DNA of 64,000 bases from Capitulum mitella (lineage: Eukaryota > Arthropoda > Thecostraca > Pollicipedomorpha > Pollicipedidae). The notes below the pieces were generated by a model. That model saw only the letters and a program-made list of their open reading frames with translations. It did no database searches and was not told where the DNA came from. A program made the translations under genes and the position numbers. Shown here piece by piece: positions 11,961 to 64,000 of this stretch. Each line of letters opens with the position of its first letter. The stretch's first letter is position 1. The stretch spans positions 1,517,501 through 1,581,500 of the forward strand of contig CP099848.1 of assembly GCA_030062745.1 (NCBI GenBank). Reading direction: 5' to 3'.

Positions 11961-13565
11961 CGGTTCGGCCCACCCATTCATTTACAAAAACTGACGTCCT
12001 TGCAATTACCTTACGGTTTATCTCAGTCTCTTTTGTCTTTCGTACTCACACTTAACTCCGCCATAAAAAATGTCCATTGAGCGTCACATTTGTACAGATG
12101 CTATATTTTGGTAGTTGATACGGAAGGCATCCGTCAGCCCAGTGGTATGAGACGGGCTGTGCTCCTTGCTGACATAATTTGACAGCGGATTCTGAACAGG
12201 GCCTTAGTCATTTTCATGAAACTGGCTGGAACGAGACGATTATCAGCCTTACTTCGACCGAGATCTGAAATCCGATGCATAGTATAGCAAAATTTGTTAT
12301 ATCATTTTATCGGTGAAATTTAGCTTCGAAGATATCGTAATTAAGTTTGCTTTCATGGCAGTTTGTTAGTTTGCTTTGTAATGCAAAACGCAGAATCTTC
12401 TGTCGGGGATTGCCAATTTTACCGTCATTTCGGCCAGATAATCGACAGGTTTTCTATTGTAAAGATAATATAAATCGCAAAATGAAGTGGCCCAAATCCG
12501 GGAAGAAACCCACTTTTCAAGACCTCGTCGTCTGGGCTGCGGCCCCGGTAGTATCCCACAGTTACAAACCCCTGGCGCCGCCCCTGCCTATGTTCCTACA
12601 CCTATGCACGTGCTTCTTGAATCAAACCGCAGGACGCAGAATGAGATAAAGCTCCGGGGCGTTTATAGCAGCAATACTTTCCGAGTGACACCGTTGCGAC
12701 GTCTGTTACTCTACGCACAATGCTAGCTATGCTTTTTTCTGGAAGGCAGAAAGTGAGAGCGGCCACCCAGGTTGCTCGCAGCCGTGACGAATTCAGCTCG
12801 CGCCGACGCGGCCTGCCTGCGCCGGGGATGATGGTGGCCAGCGGACGGCAGCTGTCGCCTGCTGGGGCCGGCAGCAGGTGGTGCGCCGGAGTCCGTGGCC
12901 AGAGGCGGAACGGTGGCGACAACGGCCTGCTCATCACCCACTAAGCATGTCACTCTCTTCCGAGTCTCTTTGTAACGTCGAGCAGTGCTGCTTTCCTGTT
13001 TAGTTTCAGAAAAGTGAGACGTTGCTCGTCACGCAGGCATTCTGTGCTTGGGGTGTCGATCATGGTGCATTTCTCTGTGTGATCCCAATAAATGCTGTGC
13101 TTTTTTATCGCCGTTCCTGCCACGGCGCCGGCCGTGTCGGTTGCTGTCGTGTGTGGCATCCTCCCAACGCTATCGAACAGTACCAACAGGTCCTCTTGCA
13201 CAGGTGTGTGCTGCCACGGATTTAGGTTTCTATTCTTTTGCGGGTACTTTGGCATCCCGACCGTTGACTAGGCAAACTAGTGCCCAAGATCTGTGATTCT
13301 AACATGAGATCAACTATGACATAAGCACCCACTGGTTTCGAGTCTCCAAGGTTATGCGCGGGCGGGCACCCCCCATCCATTTCACATCACATTCCAGAGT
13401 GCTGTTCTCCCATCGCCATAAGATTGCATGGCTGCTTGAGGTTTTTCTTTCAACAGACGCGCCATTCTTCCTACGCTGTAGTGACCACAGCTGCCTGCCC
13501 TTTTCTTCACAACAATGTCCTCTCTAATATTCATCTGTATTTACATTAAATGACTCTTATGTGAA
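11961..13565. other. Intergenic sequence with a GC-rich patch at 12780-12930
   Basis: The GC-rich patch keeps frames open on both strands (a 74-codon plus frame and 76- and 111-codon minus frames), without a recognisable domain. An exon of an unknown gene cannot be excluded. No other feature seen. Confidence 0.35.
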
Positions 13566-13843
13566 CAGAAACGTAGCCAAGAGAAGGTGGGGCATGGGGC
13601 CGTGGCCCCATCCCCCTGAGCCAGGCGGTCTAGACTAGATATTTAGAAGTTTTGCAGGAATGCGGAATAGTGATCATATTTGAGCTGCAAAAGCAAACAG
13701 AATATGTGCTTCCTGTGGTCTAGATACGAGGTCAGTTACATAAAACTGCTGCCTTTTCCTATGGATTTTGTCATATGCCAGTGGCACATGACGAAACTTG
13801 ACATTTGTCCCCCCCCCCCAAGAAAATCCTGGCTACGTGCCTC
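13566..13843 (+). mobile_element. hAT-type MITE, copy C
   Basis: Starts CAGAAACGTAGCCAAGAG, ends CCTGGCTACGTGCCT, and shares internal blocks with copies A, B and D (GTGATCATAT, CATATGCCAGTGGCACATGA). A clean 8-bp target duplication was not visible, and a second TIR-like CAGGCACGTAGG follows at 13854, which suggests a nested or rearranged end. Confidence 0.75.
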
Positions 13844-13865
13844 TCCACAGAAACAGGCACGTAGG

Positions 13866-16298
13866 CGTCACCAGGAAATAGGAACCAGGAAATAGGAAGC
13901 AGTATGTCGAAGTGGTATCGCAGCCACGTAGGCTAGTCATGGTACCCACAGCTTTACGTCATTATTCATCCAGGAAAGATGTCGCAATAGCAATGCGTTT
14001 TTGACATAACATGAAAAGGAGTTTTTTGGAACATTTGCATCGGTAGTAGTGTTGGGTTATCACATACCTCAGCTCTGCATGCCTGTATTTGCTTTGGTAT
14101 TTCTTCCGGGAACCTCGCATCTCTGGCTTCCTATTCCTACTCACTTAGGTGGGAACAGAGACGGAATTTCCCAGAATCCTTTAAAGGTGCACTCAAGCGC
14201 CAGGATTTTCGCACAGGACGGGTCCGACCAACCCTAATCTTCTCGCATTTTGACCACTTTATTTTCAGATTCCGAAAATTCATACTGCTTAGTTTTTACC
14301 CCAAAAAGAAACGGAGAAAGTTGGAGAAACAACGGCAATCGGTGCTCATTTGGTGCGCTTAGGGGTATTTTTCTGTGGTGCGAGTTTCGTCGTAATGAAT
14401 GCCTATCCATATCTGCATAACTGCTTTGTACGTGTCGGGCGCGGGTCCAATTGTATTATGAAAGGGTGCAAGTATTGTAGATGCACAGACTTGGTTTGTG
14501 GGCACATGTGAAGAAGCATATTAAAGCTACATCCCCGTAATTAATTATAATTGCCGTTAATACAATAACAACTTATTTATAATTATCCATCGTTGCAGGT
14601 TATTAATTGAATAATATTACGGCGCTTTTCCACTTTATGCAGAATTCCTTTCCAAAATGGTTTCAATCAGTTAGGCATCATAGGCTTGCAAATTATCCGA
14701 TTTTTTGACGTTTCTTTCCTAAAGGGAAGAGGAATAACTTCAATGAAGGAATTAAGATACGGCACAGAGATTTTCCTGTCTCGAAATTGGCGCAGTTGGT
14801 TCAAAACAACGGTGTAGTTCCTGGAAAAAACTTTTTATTCTGGTGAGTGTTGACGGCCCTGATGCAGTCCTCTGCACAGTTTGCTATTGCATCACCTGGC
14901 CGCGTCTGCGTCGGGAATTATTAACTCTTTTGTAGCACATCCTTTGAACACCAGTTCCTACGTTTAGACTGAAAGCCTGGTAAGTGTTGCTTGTAGGGCT
15001 GCTGAGAGCGAGTTGAAGAAATTACGACGAGCATTTTATCCTTTACGTATGATAAAAAGGCGGGCATTGTTGTGCTGACTTGCATAAAGTATCGTTTGCT
15101 GTTCACCCCAAAAAGCAGAATAAGAAAGGCATGTGTCGCATTCTTAGGTATCCTATGTTTTCCTGTCATTGAATGGATCTCCACAACTCTGTGGTGTCTG
15201 TGAATGGGCATTGGATCCTGTAGAGACAAAGGGTTCATGGTTTTTATTTGACAAAGTCTTGCACTCTGCATAATTAACAGCGGCATATGCAGGTCCCAGG
15301 AGGGAAAATGGGCTGTTTGTGGCATCTGGACATTTGCTAACTGCCCATGGCCATGATAACAATTGTCTAAATAATTAGAAGGTGGTCAAAGGTGAAATCA
15401 GAAAGAATTGGGAGTTTTCCAGCACTACCTTCATATTTATAAGTTGATTCTAGTATTGCATACATATGTGGGAATTCAGTTTCCTTGGAAATGTCAGGAC
15501 ATCATCTTCATGGCACATGATCTTGCTGTGCAGATTTCTGCATTGACCTTAGTGTGGCAAGATTCAGCAGAACTTGGTTTGAGTAGCACAGAGTGCTGGC
15601 AACATTTCATTTTGTAGCTACCACCTTGTTGTGCTTTTTGTCAGCAGAGGGGATACACAGGGGAAACTAACCAGGTTGCATAGAAACAGTGTATGCAACC
15701 ATAGGCAACCTGAGAACTGATAAGTCTGAAGGCTCTAGCACATCTTTCATTAGCACACATTTGCCTTATTTTTTATGTGTTATTGGTCATCAGTTTTTTG
15801 CTGGCATGTTTGTTGAGGATCACGTAAAAGACAGAAACTGCAATTTTCGTTGTAATATATTAGGTCAATATTGGGAGTAATCCTAAGAAATTGTGATTTA
15901 TGAGCTTGTTATATACCAGTAAGGGATGTGATTAAAGGGGTCCAATGTGATTGGACTCTGTTGGTTTGCACATACAAATTAAAGCATTTTCCATTGTCTT
16001 TGTTGTGCATTCATTCCTTGTTGTGACCATCAGTGCTATTGAACTATCAGTAATTGCTCAGAACTGTTTGATTAATCTGCTTGCAGTACTTTTCCCCAAC
16101 TCCAATTTCTGTTCTTCCTCTTCAATAGCTCTAACAGGTTGTCTGCTGAAATGACTCTGGCAAGCTGTCGGTTGTAATGAATTTGTCTGGCAGACTGCAC
16201 TGCACTGGCCCTGTTTGTCTACTGTGCTGGTTTTGCCTGACAGACTGTCTACTTCACCAGCTATCTCTGTCTGACTTGCTGTGTCTGCTTCACTGCAG
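13866..16298. other. Region upstream of BCKDK, no gene recognised
   Basis: AT-balanced sequence. A 134-codon minus-strand open frame (15325-14921) and other short frames have no domain I recognise and no supporting splice structure. The BCKDK promoter or a 5' UTR exon may lie here, but no core promoter motif stands out. Confidence 0.35.
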
Positions 16299-16651
16299 GT
16301 GCACAACTGAGATACAGTCTGCCATGTGGGGCTGCTGTGTGGGTTTGGCCATCTGCTGTGCTGCAGGTGCACAGCTGAGATGCATTCTGTTGTGTGTAGC
16401 CACTGTGTGCATCTGGCTGTCTGCCATACTGTAGCTGCACAGTTGAAATGTGGTCTGCCATGCATGGCTGCTGTGTGGGTCTGGCCATCTGCTGTGCTGC
16501 AGGTGCACAACCAAGATCCGGTCTGCCATGTGTGGCTGCTGTGTGGGTCTGACCATCTCTTGTGCTGCAGGTGCATAGCTGAGATGCGGTCTGCTGCGCG
16601 TGGCCACTGTGTGGGTCTGACCGTCTGCTGTGCTGCAGGTGCACAGCTGAG

Positions 16652-62404
<45,753 letters not shown>

Positions 62405-63738
62405 GCGCCGCCCGGCCGAGTCCGGCCCGGCCCGTCCCATCCCGGCCGGTCGTCGCCCTCGGGTTCGGGCGGGTGGGACCGGCCGATCTTAGCTGCCCGT
62501 TGGGGGGGGGTCTGAGGGGGCAGGAGCGCGCTGGACGGGGGGGGGGGACGGACGGCGGCGGCCGGCCGCGGACAGAGTGCAATATTCGGCGGCAGGACAG
62601 GTGGGCCGGGCGACGGCCGTCGCGCAGCCGACGTCGGACAGAGAGCGGATGGCGTGTAGTGGGTGAGCCGCGCACCCTAGCTGTGCTGCCGCCCTGTGTG
62701 TCTTCTCGGAGGTGGCGCTTTAGTGATGGTGCGGGCGCAGCGTGTTTAGTAGGAGTTCTTTCAGAGGTTTTTGCATGCTTTCGTGAAGGTTATTTTGCAT
62801 GTAGATGAGCATTTTTTCTCGCTTCTCTGGCAGCTGGGAAAAACTATCCTCCGTGTTTGAAGATGCTTTATTTGCTGCGCTCGATTGCAGAAAGCACGTT
62901 GTCGCGTTGACTCCTGCGCTATTAACCCTTATGTGATATAACTCATTGGTTGTAGGGTGGACCAGAAACCCTCTTTGATATATGTATTATATTTGAGGAA
63001 CTGTGGAGTACTGAATGCGCTGGAGTATTGACAGAAAACCACTTGATCTTCCTTTCTTATAACGTTTCCAAAGATATACGAGCAAATGTTGCAGAATTTA
63101 GGGCAACGTCATCGATGGTCACGCCTTAATTTTGTGAAGACGTCGGTCATGGGAAATCGTAAATGAGGGACAGCGTCAGTTGCGAAAGAACTCAGCAGTT
63201 TGATGGAAAAGGGTCGTATGTGTAAACAGCTCTGCAGGGGCTTAAATTCTAGATGAGATTGGGGATTCAGATCCCATACGCTGTAAGCAGTTAATCATGC
63301 AAAGGTTTTGACTGTGGCGCAGGGATACTGAGACGATATTGGGGCTGTACGTGATACCAGACCGTTGCTTCCGGTTGCCAGTTACAGACAAGACCAAGAC
63401 ATATTTCACTGGACCAAACAGTATTACGCGCTGCCGTCGTGGAAAAAGACCAGCGTGTCCCCTTCACCAGGATCGGTTTACTCGGAGTCACTGCCTCAGT
63501 GACTGTGAGGTTGTGATCCTCACCGATCCTCACCACCTGCGGACGGTGAGGATCGGCGCGCAGGGAGCAGCGCTCGAGTCCCTGGCCCCTGAACTCAGCC
63601 GGCGGTCGGCCGTCGGTGGCGCTGCTTGGCCGCGGTGCCGATCCCGGACCACCCTGCCGTCGCGTTGCTCTTCCCCTGCCGCGGCGCGATGGACTGTTGC
63701 GGCTGCGTGACGTTTTGTATTGTGCCTGTACGGCGCGT
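62405..63738 (+). other. BCKDK 3' UTR candidate and flanking sequence
   Basis: GC-rich to about 62660 with two G runs, then AT-balanced. No AATAAA or ATTAAA was seen before 63739. A perfect 12-bp inverted repeat lies at 63523-63556. Frames at 63339-63710 have no recognised domain. Confidence 0.35.
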
Positions 63739-63744
63739 AATAAA
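63739..63744 (+). terminator. Candidate poly(A) signal AATAAA
   Basis: AATAAA in the context GCGCGTAATAAACGTAG, the first canonical signal found after the BCKDK stop. It implies a 3' UTR of about 1.3 kb if used. Confidence 0.3.
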
Positions 63745-64000
63745 CGTAGTGGTTTCAGCGGCTGGGAAGGCGGGACGGCCCCTCGCCGGTCGTCGGCGCG
63801 CTGCGGCCGGCCGTGGGCCGCGCAGACCGCCGGCGGGCGGGTGTGGAAGCCGAGGACCCCCGGGTCGCAACGGTCGGACCGGACGGCATGGCCCGGTCCT
63901 GGCTGGTGAGAGCGGACGGAGACACTCCGGCCCGCTAGCTCCTCACACCTGTACGCTGGCAGGGACATGACAGTGCTCATGAGCTCTGTCATGTCCAGCT
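63745..64000. other. GC-rich right edge, possible start of the next gene
   Basis: CpG-rich sequence. CACCTGTACGCTGGCAG followed by GGACATGACAGTGCTCATG at 63958-63982 looks like a splice acceptor or a start region, but the window ends before a protein can be judged. Confidence 0.2.

Noticed and set aside
12141..12200. tRNA-like CAGCCCAGTGGTATGAGAC
   Set aside because: Weak A-box resemblance with no B box at the expected spacing.

Overview
This is a eukaryotic, animal nuclear window. It has spliced genes with GT-AG introns, very long introns, dispersed DNA transposons, decayed non-LTR retrotransposons and abundant micro- and minisatellites. No bacterial, plastid or CRISPR features are visible. 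The gene set (a chitin/cellulose-type AA15 lytic polysaccharide monooxygenase, BCKDK, and a FADD-like DED/DD adaptor) points to an invertebrate. An arthropod is my best guess, because AA15 enzymes and the decayed multicopy family at 47.8-50.0 kb are things I associate with arthropods. The exact taxon cannot be read from the sequence.

Layout. At 1.8-9.3 kb on the minus strand are the first five coding exons of a secreted AA15 LPMO. They run from signal peptide to mature His1 to second copper His, and the 3' exons lie off the left edge. From 9.3 to 16.2 kb there is intergenic DNA with two hAT-type MITEs and a TA-rich repeat. From 16.65 to 62.40 kb on the plus strand I could assemble all nine coding exons of branched-chain alpha-ketoacid dehydrogenase kinase (BCKDK, 407 aa), with consistent phases at every junction. 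Its start codon lies in the last unit of a 68-bp minisatellite. Intron 2 is about 28 kb and intron 4 about 11.5 kb. Several other exons abut tandem repeats.

Inside BCKDK intron 2, on the opposite strand (28976-30271), lies an apparently intronless 431-aa gene. It encodes an N-terminal DED-like domain, seven 11-residue repeats and a C-terminal death-domain-like region, which is a FADD-type architecture with a novel repetitive linker. Intron 2 also holds a possible secreted-peptide first exon (43042), a dead CR1/L2-like LINE (40.8-42.8 kb), a 2.1-kb hAT-like element (21.36-23.44 kb) and three TTAA-flanked inverted-repeat elements of about 1.2-1.3 kb (24.5, 33.9 and 36.9 kb) rich in TGACCT half-sites. 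Intron 4 carries a decayed multi-frameshift gene remnant (47.8-50.0 kb), minisatellites, a hAT MITE copy and a TA/GA-rich repeat. Downstream of BCKDK is a GC-rich stretch with a candidate poly(A) signal at 63739.

Nothing suggests that the three host genes work in one pathway. LPMO acts outside the cell on polysaccharide, BCKDK acts in mitochondria on branched-chain amino-acid catabolism, and the nested DED/DD protein would act in cytosolic death or immune signalling. The most unusual items are the nested FADD-like gene with its 11-aa repeat linker, the start-codon minisatellite of BCKDK, and the TTAA element family carrying nuclear-receptor-like half-sites.
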